Positions 5,104-5,173 of a stretch of 5,173 bases of DNA are shown in pieces. A program made the position numbers and the translations under genes. The notes below the pieces were generated by a model, which searched no databases, was not told the origin of the DNA, and saw only the letters and a program-made list of their open reading frames with translations. Positions within the stretch are counted from its first letter, which is position 1. Each line of letters opens with the position of its first letter. The stretch comes from VRUE01 sp036525295 (lineage in GTDB: Bacteria; Actinomycetota; Thermoleophilia; Solirubrobacterales; 70-9). The DNA is taken from positions 1-5,173 of the forward strand of contig DATDAQ010000050.1 of NCBI GenBank assembly GCA_036525295.1. The letters are read 5' to 3'.

Positions 5104-5173
5104 GATGCTGGCCCCGTGGCGGGTTCGGGGTTCTGCTCAAGCGTATGGGCAGGGACGCCAGGGCCCCTCCCCA
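5104..5173. other. Window edge without a supportable gene
   Basis: These 70 bases upstream of the tRNA are GC-rich. On the minus strand one frame ends in a TGA at plus 5134-5136 and could be the end of a gene outside the window, but eleven codons are too few to identify it. Confidence 0.3.

Noticed and set aside
1..5173. CRISPR arrays, insertion sequences, prophage genes or tandem repeats
   Set aside because: None seen: no regularly spaced direct repeats, no transposase or integrase motifs, and no terminal repeats around the toxin-antitoxin module.

Overview
The window is GC-rich, with codon third positions mostly G or C. It reads as a chromosomal segment of a high-GC actinobacterium. A CysO-type sulfur carrier ending in VTILPAVAGG and several genes that appear to be transcribed without leaders agree with this. 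A deep actinobacterial lineage such as Thermoleophilia is my guess; nothing in the window proves the taxon.

Region 1 (1-2121, + strand) is a tightly packed operon. It holds the last 36 codons of a threonine synthase-like PLP enzyme, a CysO/MoaD-type sulfur carrier with a C-terminal Gly-Gly, a glucose-1-phosphate cytidylyltransferase (RfbF type), and an extended SDR resembling CDP-glucose 4,6-dehydratase. The genes overlap by 1, 8 and 4 bases. RfbF and the SDR would be consecutive steps making a CDP-4-keto-6-deoxyhexose. The remaining genes of a deoxysugar pathway are not here.

Region 2 (2090-2789, + strand) is a VapBC-type toxin-antitoxin module: an AbrB-fold antitoxin followed by a PIN-domain RNase. 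It abuts the operon so closely that the SDR stop codon overlaps the antitoxin ATG by one base. A perfect 9-bp inverted repeat, probably the antitoxin operator, encodes part of the SDR C-terminus. This is the most interesting structure in the window.

Region 3 (2821-4319) is a convergent pair. A SRAP/YedK/HMCES-type DNA-protein crosslinking enzyme lies on +, and an unrecognised membrane-anchored protein with a probable extracytoplasmic domain lies on -. Their stop codons share one CTAG palindrome.

Region 4 (4320-5173) holds a divergent promoter region, a YsnE-like GNAT acetyltransferase on +, and a complete tRNA-Arg(CCG) on -. The last ~70 bases show no supportable gene.

Three protein genes (antitoxin, SRAP, membrane-anchored protein) have no visible Shine-Dalgarno sequence but have a TANNNT hexamer 6-8 bases before the ATG. 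This suggests leaderless mRNAs. The sulfur-carrier gene, by contrast, has a near-perfect Shine-Dalgarno sequence.
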